DNA of 64,000 nucleotides from Kumtagia sp963820075 (GTDB lineage: Bacteria; Pseudomonadota; Alphaproteobacteria; Rhizobiales; Rhizobiaceae), in assembly GCA_963820075.1 (NCBI GenBank), contig CAWFYS010000012.1, positions 434,001-498,000 on the forward strand. The letters run 5' to 3'. Positions 51,590 through 59,525 of this stretch are shown one piece after another. The position numbers and the translations under genes are program-made. Numbering within the stretch: the first letter of the stretch is position 1; each line of letters opens with the position of its first letter. The notes beneath the pieces are model-generated. The model had not been told where the DNA came from. It searched no databases and saw only the letters and a list, made by a program, of their open reading frames with translations.

Positions 51590-51943
51590 TGCTCCCTCCC
51601 TGGTTGCGCGAAAAATTGGACCCTGATCAGATTTCGCATCGATGCGACCAGCCCTGGGCCACCCGCTGAGGCTGGAGACCTCGCTAAAGGCGAGCACCTT
51701 GGTTTGATCCGTACTCGCCTTGACCAAACAGCTCGACGACCTGCTTATCGCTCTCAGGCAAGCTTAGTCAAAAGAGACTCGTTATGCATCTTGAATGAGA
51801 CGGGTACGATACGCGGTGCATGGATGGTCGCCGGTGATCATCATCCCTCGGACGCTGGTGCGGCGAGCCTCGGCTACTCATGGCCCGCCCGAAAGGGTCA
51901 GAATGTAAAAATCCTTTACCGGATACAACACCGGCGCGCTGCC
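51590..51943. other. Intergenic region
   Basis: The promoter region of the alcohol dehydrogenase gene and the 3' side of the small zinc-protein gene. No convincing ORF or structured element recognised. Confidence 0.4.
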
Positions 51944-52186
51944 CTATGGAGCGGGCGCGCTATTCACGACTTTGCCCGCATTACAAAATTCGGTAACCAG
52001 CGCGCTAAACTGGTTGCTGCATTCAGGGCAGAAGTGAAGGTGGGTCTCGCCGTCGTCGTCCATCACGCGCACGGCTCTCCAGCCATCGGGCGACCAGTTC
52101 TTGGCGCCCTTGAGGTTTTCGACAAGGGCCGGGCCGGGCGCCAGAAGGAAGCAGCGGTCGCAGGTGTAGGAATACTCTGTGCTCAT
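51944..52186 (-). CDS. Small zinc-ribbon-like hypothetical protein
   Basis: 80 residues. Two CxxC pairs (YTCDRCF near residue 9 and HFCPECSNQF near residue 53) form a likely four-cysteine zinc site. Between them, NWSPDGWRAVRVMDDDG is compact and beta-rich. The start is preceded by AAGGGTG. It resembles no enzyme I know; it could be a regulatory or chaperone-like protein. Its coding-like composition and intact motifs support a real gene. Confidence 0.6.
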   Translation of the reverse strand: MSTEYSYTCDRCFLLAPGPALVENLKGAKNWSPDGWRAVRVMDDDGETHLHFCPECSNQFSALVTEFCNAGKVVNSAPAP

Positions 52187-52319
52187 AAATCACCCTTAGA
52201 TCAGCGCGCAGTGAGGACGTGATCACCACGACTACTACGGCTAGCCCTTCGTTAACCCTTGTGGCTCACCGTTTTGGAAACCCGTCAACAACCGCCCGTC
52301 TTTCGCGATTGGAAACTCC

Positions 52320-52562
52320 ATGAACCTGACCCTCGGAATGGCCGCTAAACATCTTGGCGGGAACGGCCTTACAGGTCGTGCGCGAACGCCTCGAACTGGA
52401 AGCCAGGGCCCGGCTCGCCGAGGAGCGCGTTGCCGACCTTAAGGACCAGTTCGAGGACATGCGCCCACGGCGTGACGGCTGGCAGAAGCAGGCCGAGGCT
52501 TCGCGGCGCCAGCTTGTCGGCGATCGGCCAAGGCGAGGCCTTTTCGGCTGGCACTGGCTCAA
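52320..52562 (+). pseudogene. HTH DNA-binding protein remnant with internal deletion
   Basis: An ATG at 52320 starts MNLTLGMAAKHLG, the usual beginning of a plasmid- or phage-type HTH protein family. Within about 15 codons another frame continues with RLELEARARLAEERVADLKD, DQFEDMRPRRDGWQ and RPRRGLFGW, the usual coiled C-terminus of the same family. The middle is missing. It appears to be the scar of an internal deletion of a mobile-element-borne gene. Confidence 0.5.
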
Positions 52563-52593
52563 GGCGAGCCAGACGCGGCCGGCGCGGCCTTTG

Positions 52594-52779
52594 CTACGGC
52601 TTCTTTACTGCGTCGCGCACCGCATCCTTCGCGCCGCCGACGGCGTTCTGGACCTTTCCGGCGGCTTTGTCGGCCTTGCCCTCTGCGCGCAGTTTCGCAT
52701 CGCCTGTCAGCTTGCCAGCAGCTTCCTTGACGGAGCCCTTGGCCTGTTTGGCGGCGCCTTTGATACGATCCTTGTCCAT
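52594..52779 (-). CDS. CsbD-family stress protein
   Basis: 61 residues. MDKDRIKGAAKQAKGSVKEA, GKLTGDAKLRAEGKADKAAG and KVQNAVGGAKDAVRD are the complete CsbD-like family sequence: small, charged and predicted helical bundle. Expression in this family follows general stress control. It has a good RBS (AGGAGA) upstream. It neighbours a PRC-barrel gene, a frequent companion in rhizobia. Confidence 0.9.
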   Translation of the reverse strand: MDKDRIKGAAKQAKGSVKEAAGKLTGDAKLRAEGKADKAAGKVQNAVGGAKDAVRDAVKKP

Positions 52780-52877
52780 TGTCTTCTCCTGAAGGGGAAT
52801 GGCCGGGCGTCGCGCCCAAGGCCTTTGAGCTCACCATCAAGCCGCCCGTCCAGATCAGGTTCGGGCGGCATTTACCT

Positions 52878-53294
52878 CTACTGTACGCTGCCGAAGCTGT
52901 CTTGCGATGCACGCCGAGCGTAGTAGTCGTCAATCCCGCGCGTGTACTCCGGATCGTCCCACCGGCTGGCCTCGCTCTCCGAATAGCGGGGTGCGCCTTC
53001 GAGGGACTCTTTATCAAGGTTCACGACATAGCCCCCTTGCTCGGTGTCATAGGTGAGCACCGACCAGGGCAGGGGATGGTAATCTTCACCCATCCCTAGA
53101 AACCCGCCAAACGACATCACGGCATAGGCAACTTTCCCGGACCGCTTGTCGATCATCACATCATAGATGGAACCAAGGCTTTCGCCCTGGCCGTTGTAGA
53201 CATGCGTGCCGTTGACTTTGCTGGCAGCGATCAGGCTGCCGGTTTCGTCCGTCGCCACACCTTCGCTGCCAGTTTCCATCATTGTGTTTGCCAT
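52878..53294 (-). CDS. PRC-barrel domain protein
   Basis: 138 residues. GSLIAASKVNGTHVYNGQGE, LGSIYDVMIDKRSGKVAYAV and MSFGGFLGMGEDYHPLPWSV form the PRC-barrel; the tail contains repeated acidic/aromatic residues (SRWDDPEYTRGIDDYY). These stress-linked proteins are common in Rhizobiales; the precise role is unknown. The ATG at 53294 follows AAGGAG and is preferred to an upstream start at 53321. Confidence 0.87.
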   Translation of the reverse strand: MANTMMETGSEGVATDETGSLIAASKVNGTHVYNGQGESLGSIYDVMIDKRSGKVAYAVMSFGGFLGMGEDYHPLPWSVLTYDTEQGGYVVNLDKESLEGAPRYSESEASRWDDPEYTRGIDDYYARRASQDSFGSVQ

Positions 53295-53399
53295 TTCAGA
53301 ACTCCTTTCAGCTCTGCACACAAAACCGATGGCCGCGCGGGTCGTTCCTCGACTTCGAAAAAATGGTTGTTGGCCTTCCGCTCGAATTCTGAAGGATAG

Positions 53400-53505
53400 C
53401 TAAGCAGACTTGCGTGGCTTCGCCCACGCTTCGCCTGCTTAGCCTCTTGTTTTGTCGCAGGTTTCTGTCGGAAAACCGTGACACACTTTTCCGGAACCTG
53501 CTTAG
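53400..53505 (-). repeat. RIME1-like two-palindrome repeat, copy 6
   Basis: A 106-bp copy whose right edge (CTAAGCAG on the minus strand) forms the TAA stop of the GGDEF/EAL gene. Its left edge is 106 bp from the PRC-barrel start, so it may also lie in that gene's promoter region. Confidence 0.88.
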
Positions 53506-55046
53506 CTCGCAAGAGCAAGTGCCCGATTCTCCGAAAGAAGACGGATGGGCTCCTCATTGATGTATTTAGTCAGCTCGTTCGACGGAAGCGCGGCACTGAA
53601 CAGATATCCCTGGCCATTATCACAGCCTAATTCACGCATGAGGCGCATTTGGTCGTCAGTCTCGATACCCTCCGCCGTCGTGCTGATGCCGAGGCCCTTT
53701 CCCAGATTAAGGATCGCCTTGATGATCTTGAGCCTCTTTGGATCGTGCTCGCATTCCGCGACAAAGCTGCGGTCCACCTTGATACGGTCGAACGAGAAGT
53801 TTCCAAGTTGGGACAGGCTGGAAAACCCTGTCCCAAAGTCATCCAAAGCTACCTTAACTCCGGCGCTCCGGAGATCCGCTATAATCTGTGTTGCAGTCTC
53901 GATTTCGCGCACGACCGCGCTTTCTGTGACCTCGATCTCAAGCCGAGGCGGCGGGAGTCCAGCCGCGTCGAGCGCCCTGACGATGCGCAGACCAAGCAGT
54001 TTATCAGTCATTTGCATTGGTGAGACGTTGAAGGACAGCGTTAACTCGCTGGGCCACGTCGTGGCTATGCGGCATGAGTGACGTAAAAGGTTGTCTGTAA
54101 GTTCGGTGATCACGCCAATCTGCTCTGCAAGGCCGATGAACACCTCGGGTGGGGTTGCAACCCCCGTGCCGCGATTCCAGCGGGCAAGCGCCTCAAAGCC
54201 AATCAACTTTCCGCTGGCCAAATCGATGAGGGGCTGGAAATATGGGACGATCTCATCGTTGCGAACCGCTGTCCGCAAGGCCTGCTCCATGCTGGCACGC
54301 TCTGTCGCGAACTCCATCATGGCAGCATCGAAGAGCTTGAACGTATTCCGCCCCGAACTCTTAGCCAAATAGAGGGCCACATCCGCTTGGCTGACCAGAA
54401 CGTGGACATCATCACCAGGCTTGGCAACCACGATCCCAATGGAAACACCGATCTCGACTTCGGTGTCGCCGACCATGATGGGCTCGCCGAGAAAGGCGAT
54501 CGTCTCCTGTGCCGTGGCGGCGGGAAACGGTATGGACGCCAGGGGTGCCAGAACAAGAAACTCATCACCGCCTTGCCTGACGATCAGCGCCGAACCGAAT
54601 TGCTTCTTGAGGCGATCCGCAACGGTGATGAGGACTTGATCGCCGGCCGCGTGGCCGAGCAGATCATTCACACGCTTGAAGCCATCCAGGTCTAGCGCGA
54701 AGACCACCTGCACGCTGCCCGCGACGCTTCGCTGCACGTATTCGGCGAAATAGCGGCGGTTAGGCAATCGCGTCAGTGGGTCATGCCGGGCGATCCAGCT
54801 TGAATCGTCCTCGGCAGTCCGGCGTCGGCGGACCTCATGGCGAAGTTCTGCCAGACGCCGCGTCGCAAAGACGAACCCGCAAATTCCGACAGACGCGACC
54901 GCAAGTATTATCTCGTCCAGCTCCCAGGATTCGTGAGAAACCATGAACTCGACAAGATGGTCCATTGTGTCGAAGTAAACGGACACCAACCAGATAACGA
55001 CACCCACAAGGCTGACGATTGCTGCGTCGGTCGTTGTTTTGGTCAT
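53502..55046 (-). CDS. GGDEF-EAL cyclic-di-GMP protein, membrane-anchored
   Basis: 514 residues. Two N-terminal membrane helices (about 8-24 and 46-62), a GGDEF domain with intact GGDEF at 159-163 (preceded by ARHDPLTRLPNRRYF), and an EAL domain with FEALARWNRG at 284-293 plus VALDDFGTGFSSLSQL and IKVDRSFV. Both catalytic motifs are intact, so it can potentially make and degrade c-di-GMP. The TAA stop is created by the repeat at 53400-53505, so the last residues (ENRALALAS) may be altered. It is divergent from the injection system at 55362 and may share the regulatory region. Confidence 0.9.
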   Translation of the reverse strand: MTKTTTDAAIVSLVGVVIWLVSVYFDTMDHLVEFMVSHESWELDEIILAVASVGICGFVFATRRLAELRHEVRRRRTAEDDSSWIARHDPLTRLPNRRYFAEYVQRSVAGSVQVVFALDLDGFKRVNDLLGHAAGDQVLITVADRLKKQFGSALIVRQGGDEFLVLAPLASIPFPAATAQETIAFLGEPIMVGDTEVEIGVSIGIVVAKPGDDVHVLVSQADVALYLAKSSGRNTFKLFDAAMMEFATERASMEQALRTAVRNDEIVPYFQPLIDLASGKLIGFEALARWNRGTGVATPPEVFIGLAEQIGVITELTDNLLRHSCRIATTWPSELTLSFNVSPMQMTDKLLGLRIVRALDAAGLPPPRLEIEVTESAVVREIETATQIIADLRSAGVKVALDDFGTGFSSLSQLGNFSFDRIKVDRSFVAECEHDPKRLKIIKAILNLGKGLGISTTAEGIETDDQMRLMRELGCDNGQGYLFSAALPSNELTKYINEEPIRLLSENRALALAS

Positions 55047-55282
55047 ATTGAATTGAGTCCTTTTTTTACTAACGCGCGAGAGGGGATTTGGTGACGGCGA
55101 TATTCAAATAATGGGAAGTTTAGATTTGAACTCTTCACCTGCCGGCAATCGCCGGGCACCGCCGGCCCGCCGCGAGGCCGAAATGGATCTCTCCGGACCC
55201 GCCATAGGGACATTTAGGACCTGCCTGACCCACAACGCCCGAAATTTTCCAAACCAATTCAATGCCCCCGAGAGTCCGCTTT

Positions 55283-55300
55283 CCGGCACGCGCCTTGCGT
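55283..55300 (+). promoter_or_regulatory. Candidate sigma-54 (-24/-12) promoter of the injection system
   Basis: CCGGCACGCGCCTTGCGT has GG (55285-55286) and GC (55297-55298) separated by exactly ten bases, matching the TGGCACG-N4-TTGC consensus at most positions; the base before GG is C rather than T and the base after GC is G. It is 63 bases from the sheath ATG. The rest of 55047-55361 holds no gene. Direct match seen; activity inferred. Confidence 0.5.
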
Positions 55301-55361
55301 TGCCCCTTTCACGGCACGGGGCGGCGCGCCTCGGATCGCTCGGACTTGGAGGGTGACGGAC

Positions 55362-57287
55362 ATGCCACAGCAACTTGGCGCACCTGGCGTCTATATCGAG
55401 GAAATCCCCAGCGGTCGGCGCGTGATCCGTTCGGTTGCCACCAGCATCGGCGCCTTTGTCGACTTCTTCCGGGAAGGTCCGATGAACGAGCCGGTCCAGG
55501 TCTTCGGCGTCGGCGATTTCGGGCGCGTCTTCGGCGGGCAGGATACGCGGTCGGAGGCGAGCTTCGCCATCCCGCAATTTTTCCTGAACGGCGGCCCGCA
55601 AGCCTGGGTCATCCGCGTCGCCTCCGGCGCCTTCGCCTCGTCGGCAATCACCATAAGCGACGAGGTGCCGGCCGACATGATGGTCGTCACCGCCGCCAAT
55701 CCCGGGGTCTGGGGCGATACGCTGCGCATCGAGATCGATCACGCAGTAGCCGACAGCGCCGCCGACCGGCGCTTCAATATGCGCGTGGTCCGCCACGCCT
55801 CGACGGACGGCAATTCGCCCGTCCTCCTGACCGAAACGTTTCTCAACCTGTCGATGGACCCGGCCAACGCCCGCTTCGTTGAAACGATCGTCAACGACGG
55901 CTCGCAGCGGGTGCGGGTCGCGGCGGACCCGGCCGCCACGGCGGCGATGCGTCCGGCGGCGAACGGCACGGTCAGCGGCGATCTGGCGGGGCTGCTTCAG
56001 GCGAATTTCAACACGCTGGGCGGCGGGCAGACCCTGCTGCTGGCCGTCGGACCGGCTGCGGCGACCGCCACCCTGACATGGGATTCCTCGGTTGCCGGAT
56101 CGGAGGACGTGCAGACCCTCAGCCAGTTGCGCGGCCGGCTGGAGGCCGCGATCCGCGCCGCCGATGCCGGCAATCCCACTTTCGCGGCCGCCCGCGTCAC
56201 GCTGGAGAATTCACGCTTGCGCATCCTGACTGGTCGCGGCGGCGCAGCCTATGACCCCGCCGAACAGATCACCATCACCGGCGGAACGGCGGCCGCGCTG
56301 GACTTCGCCGCGGGCAACCAGGTCGTCTCGGCCCAGCAATATGAACTGACCGGCGGCAATGATGGCACCGCGCCGGACGCCGCGGCCCTGATCGGGTCGA
56401 ACGCGCTGGAACCGCCCACGGGCATGTTCGCGCTGGACAATGTGGACCTGTTTAACATCCTGTGCCTTCCGCGCGCCGCCGAACTGCCCGCGCCGAACCG
56501 TAACGCGGTCTATTCCAACGCGATCTCCTACTGCGAGGACCGCCGGGCCATGGTCATTGTCGACCTGCCGCCGGGCACCGATACGCTGACGGACATGACC
56601 GACCTGATGTCCGAACTGGAACAGGCCGGTTTCCGGTCGAAAAATGCCGCCATCTACTACCCGCGCGTGCGGCTGCCCGACCCCACCGACGATTTCCGCC
56701 TGCGCACCATCGGCAGCAGCGGCACCGTGGCCGGCATCTACGCCCGCACCGACACGGCGCGCGGCGTCTGGAAAGCCCCAGCGGGAATCGAGACCGGTCT
56801 GGAAGGCATCAGCGCGCTCGAAGCCCAGGTCAATGACGGCCAGAACGGCGTGCTCAACCCGCTCGGCATCAACGCGCTGCGGACTTTCCCGGTCTACGGC
56901 ACCATTGTCTGGGGCTCCCGCACGCTGGCGGGCGCCGACGCTCTCGCCTCGGAATGGGCCTACATCCCGGTGCGGCGCCTGGCGCTGATGCTGGAGGAGA
57001 GCCTCTTCCGCGGCACGCAATGGGTCGTGTTCGAACCGAACGACGAACCGACCTGGGCAAACATCCGCTTGAACATCGGCTCCTTCATGAACGGCCTGTT
57101 CAAGCAGGGCGCCTTCCAGGGCGCGTCTCCGAAGGACGCCTATTACGTGAAATGCGACAACGAGACGACGACCCAGAACGACATCGACGCCGGGGTGGTC
57201 AATATCGAGGTCGGCTTCGCTCCGCTCAAGCCCGCGGAATTCGTCGTGATCCGGTTCCGCCAGATCGTCGGTCAAGTCGAAGTCTAA
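55362..57287 (+). CDS. Contractile injection system sheath protein
   Basis: 641 residues. The start MPQQLGAPGVYIEEIPSGRR matches phage/CIS tail sheath proteins. The N-terminal domain has VATSIGAFVDFF and FGRVFGGQDTRSEASF; the C-terminal assembly domain has DNVDLFNILCLPRAAELP, LRTFPVYGTIVWGSRTL, LMLEESLFRGTQWVVFEPND and ends in VVIRFRQIVGQ. The long middle insertion (about 150-330) is larger than in phage sheaths and probably faces outward. It contracts to drive the inner tube. The ATG at 55362 follows GGAGGG; an upstream GTG at 55353 is weaker. It starts the operon. Confidence 0.9.
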   Translation: MPQQLGAPGVYIEEIPSGRRVIRSVATSIGAFVDFFREGPMNEPVQVFGVGDFGRVFGGQDTRSEASFAIPQFFLNGGPQAWVIRVASGAFASSAITISDEVPADMMVVTAANPGVWGDTLRIEIDHAVADSAADRRFNMRVVRHASTDGNSPVLLTETFLNLSMDPANARFVETIVNDGSQRVRVAADPAATAAMRPAANGTVSGDLAGLLQANFNTLGGGQTLLLAVGPAAATATLTWDSSVAGSEDVQTLSQLRGRLEAAIRAADAGNPTFAAARVTLENSRLRILTGRGGAAYDPAEQITITGGTAAALDFAAGNQVVSAQQYELTGGNDGTAPDAAALIGSNALEPPTGMFALDNVDLFNILCLPRAAELPAPNRNAVYSNAISYCEDRRAMVIVDLPPGTDTLTDMTDLMSELEQAGFRSKNAAIYYPRVRLPDPTDDFRLRTIGSSGTVAGIYARTDTARGVWKAPAGIETGLEGISALEAQVNDGQNGVLNPLGINALRTFPVYGTIVWGSRTLAGADALASEWAYIPVRRLALMLEESLFRGTQWVVFEPNDEPTWANIRLNIGSFMNGLFKQGAFQGASPKDAYYVKCDNETTTQNDIDAGVVNIEVGFAPLKPAEFVVIRFRQIVGQVEV

Positions 57288-57390
57288 GGCAGGTCGCCCG
57301 ATTCCGGAATCGGGGGACTCGCCTTAGCTCTTTGTTTCGCATCGCTATCGCCGAAAGCCGCTGTCCACTTTTCGGCGCGATGCTTTAGAG
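57284..57390 (+). repeat. Divergent RIME1-like repeat between sheath and tube genes
   Basis: Two abutting palindromes: 57284-57327 (CTAAGGC...GCCTTAG around CCCGATTCCGGAATCGGG) and 57328-57390 (CTCTTTGTTTCGCATCG...CGATGCTTTAGAG). The layout and backbone match the 106-bp repeats (CTCTTGTTTTGTCGCAGG...CCTGCTTAG), but paired bases differ on both sides. The sheath TAA stop lies in its left edge and the tube RBS (GAGGAG) overlaps its right edge. Confidence 0.6.
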
Positions 57391-57401
57391 GAGACGCCGC
57401 C

Positions 57402-57905
57402 ATGCCCAATGGATTCACGGTCAACGCCCATCGCTTCGACCCGTACAAGAACTTCCGGTTTCAGGTCTTCAGCGAGGGCCGCATTGTCATGGGCGTCTCC
57501 AAGGTCGGGGCGCTGAAGCGGTCGACCGAAGTGGTCAACTACCGCTCCGGCGGCGGCAACACCTACGATTTCAAGTCGCCCGGCCGCACCAAATACGAGG
57601 CCGTGACTATGGAGCGCGGCCTGACCCATGACCCGGATTTCGAGGAATGGGCGGCCAGCGTCCACCCCCATGACGGGTCGTCCAACGCCTTGCTGAGGCA
57701 ATACAAGAGGGACCTGGTGCTGAACCTGCTGAATCTTCAGGGGCAGACCGCCAAGAGCTACTTCATGTTCCGCTGCTGGGTGTCGGACTACACAGCGATG
57801 CCGGACCTCGACGGCGGCCAGAACGGCGTCGCCATCGAATCCATCACGCTTCAGGTCGAGCGGTGGGAGCGGGATCTTTCCGTGACCGAGCCGACGGAAA
57901 GCTGA
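57402..57905 (+). CDS. Contractile injection system inner tube protein (gp19/Hcp-like)
   Basis: 167 residues of the T4 gp19-like tube family. FRFQVFSEGRIVMGVSKVG and TEVVNYRSGGGNTYDFKSPG begin the fold, followed by YEAVTMERGLTHDPDFEEWA and a C-terminal VAIESITLQVERWERD. It forms the hollow hexameric tube inside the sheath. GAGGAG upstream overlaps a palindrome edge. Its single copy contrasts with multiple tube paralogues in Photorhabdus PVC loci. Confidence 0.9.
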   Translation: MPNGFTVNAHRFDPYKNFRFQVFSEGRIVMGVSKVGALKRSTEVVNYRSGGGNTYDFKSPGRTKYEAVTMERGLTHDPDFEEWAASVHPHDGSSNALLRQYKRDLVLNLLNLQGQTAKSYFMFRCWVSDYTAMPDLDGGQNGVAIESITLQVERWERDLSVTEPTES

Positions 57906-57909
57906 AGCG

Positions 57910-58647
57910 ATGCCGCTCACCGTCTGGTCCATCGCTGATGCCGGGCAGGATGCATTGATGGCGCGGGCCTACGGGTCCCGGCTGACCGATCTGGCAGTCG
58001 ATTTCGACTGGCCGCTCGACAGCGTCATAAGCGCGATCCTGCAGACCTGCCTGTCCGGGCCGGACGGGGTCGCGGTCTCGGGCGCCGATGTGGCGCAATG
58101 GACGGTAGCCAAGCGCCGGCAGGGCCTGCTGGCGGTGGCGGTGGCGACCAGCGGCCCGCCGCGGCACATCGTGGCGGACTGTCCGGACTGCGGCGAAAAG
58201 CTGGACCTCGACGTCGATCTCCGGGAGTTCCGGCTGGACTGGCGGGCCGAGGATGTCGCCTTCGGCACCGCCCGGCTGCGCCTGCCGCGCCCCTCCGACC
58301 TGGCCAGGCTGGGCGATGACCCGACCGAACTGGCGCATGTGCTGCTGGTCGGCGACGCCCCGCCGGGGGACTGGAAGGCTGCGGCGGAAGCAATCCTCGG
58401 CGCCGCCGATCCGCTGGCCGACCTGGAACTGCGGGCGACCTGCCCGGATTGCGGCGGGTCCGTCGCGGTGCCGCTGATGCTGGAGACCTACCTGGTGGGC
58501 GAACTGGCCCGCGAGGCGATCCGCCTGATGGACGACATCCACGTGATGGCCCTGGCCTATCACTGGAACGAATGCGACATAATCGCCCTGCCCGAAAGCC
58601 GCCGCCGCCACTACCTGGCCCGAATTCAGGAGGCCTGGGCGGCATGA
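57910..58647 (+). CDS. eCIS-associated zinc-ribbon protein (probable baseplate component)
   Basis: 245 residues. Two CPDCG motifs (about residues 91-96 in IVADCPDCGEKLDL and 177-182 in RATCPDCGGSVAVP) probably form one zinc site. The N-terminus is a compact domain beginning MPLTVWSIADAGQDALMARA. The C-terminal LAYHWNECDIIALPESRRRH resembles tails of T4 gp26/gp51-type baseplate helper proteins and DUF6760-like eCIS proteins. It starts four bases after the tube stop and overlaps the next gene by four, so it is part of the assembly operon. Exact role not established. Confidence 0.6.
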   Translation: MPLTVWSIADAGQDALMARAYGSRLTDLAVDFDWPLDSVISAILQTCLSGPDGVAVSGADVAQWTVAKRRQGLLAVAVATSGPPRHIVADCPDCGEKLDLDVDLREFRLDWRAEDVAFGTARLRLPRPSDLARLGDDPTELAHVLLVGDAPPGDWKAAAEAILGAADPLADLELRATCPDCGGSVAVPLMLETYLVGELAREAIRLMDDIHVMALAYHWNECDIIALPESRRRHYLARIQEAWAA

Positions 58648-59522
58648 GCGGATATTTCAGACGCATGGCCCAACTGGCCCGCGCCGGCCGCGCGAGACCG
58701 GCATTGCCGCGCAATCCCGCCGGTTCGCGACCTGCCGACCCGGCGGCGGTCGCGGTGGACATTGCCGCCGCCGTCCCCGGCGCCGCCGCGCCGCCCGCCG
58801 ATCCGCCGCGCCCCGCCGCCAGGCGGCCCGACGCGCATGTGCCGGACGCAACCGCCCCGGCCGCGCCGGCCGGTCACGGCCGCGCGCCCCCGGCCCAACC
58901 CCCCGCCCCTGAAAAGGCCGAACCGCCGGCCAAACGTGAACCGGGCCCGCGGGATGGACATCCGCCGCGTCCGGAACCGCCGCGGGAGACGCGCCCAGGC
59001 CGGACAGCCTCGCAAAACATCGGCCCTGCCGATTCCGCACCCGTCCGGGAGCCGCGAACGCGCCCTGCAACCCCCGAGCCCGCGCCGCACCCGAGCGCGT
59101 GGCCCGAACCGCCGGCCGCGACGGATTTCCCCAACCCAAGCCCACCGCAAGCCGCCGGTTCTCGCCCAGCCTCCGCCGACGCGCCCGCCGGAGCCACGGT
59201 GTCGGAACCCGCTCGGCCCGACCCCGCGCCGCCGGCCGTCATTGCCCCGCGCAGCCAGCCGTCGCGGCCCGCGCGCCCCGCTCAACCCGTTGCGCAGCCG
59301 GCCGATCCGGCGCAGCCCGACCCGCGCGCCGGCCGCCCCTTGTCCCCGCAGCCGCCCCGCCCGGGCGTCGAGGTGAATATCGGCGCGATCAACGTGTCGC
59401 TCGACCCCGAACTGCCGCGTTCCCAAACCGCACCGGCGCCACGGACGGCGCCACGGATCGCGGCCGGCGGCATATGGACCGGGAGCCGCGATCTGGCCCG
59501 CGGCTATGTTCGCGGGGTATAG
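58644..59522 (+). CDS. Pro/Ala/Arg-rich, probably disordered eCIS protein
   Basis: 292 residues. Most of it (about 25-245) is low-complexity Pro, Ala and Arg with no expected fold. The N-terminus MSGYFRRMAQLARAG is basic and amphipathic; the C-terminus has a compact VEVNIGAINVSLDPELPRS stretch similar to conserved short segments of other eCIS proteins, then GGIWTGSRDLARGYVRGV. It overlaps the upstream gene by four bases. Possible roles include linking, scaffolding or tape-measure-like spacing; none is proven. The longest opposite-strand ORF here is a composition artefact. Confidence 0.65.
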   Translation: MSGYFRRMAQLARAGRARPALPRNPAGSRPADPAAVAVDIAAAVPGAAAPPADPPRPAARRPDAHVPDATAPAAPAGHGRAPPAQPPAPEKAEPPAKREPGPRDGHPPRPEPPRETRPGRTASQNIGPADSAPVREPRTRPATPEPAPHPSAWPEPPAATDFPNPSPPQAAGSRPASADAPAGATVSEPARPDPAPPAVIAPRSQPSRPARPAQPVAQPADPAQPDPRAGRPLSPQPPRPGVEVNIGAINVSLDPELPRSQTAPAPRTAPRIAAGGIWTGSRDLARGYVRGV

Positions 59523-59525
59523 GCG

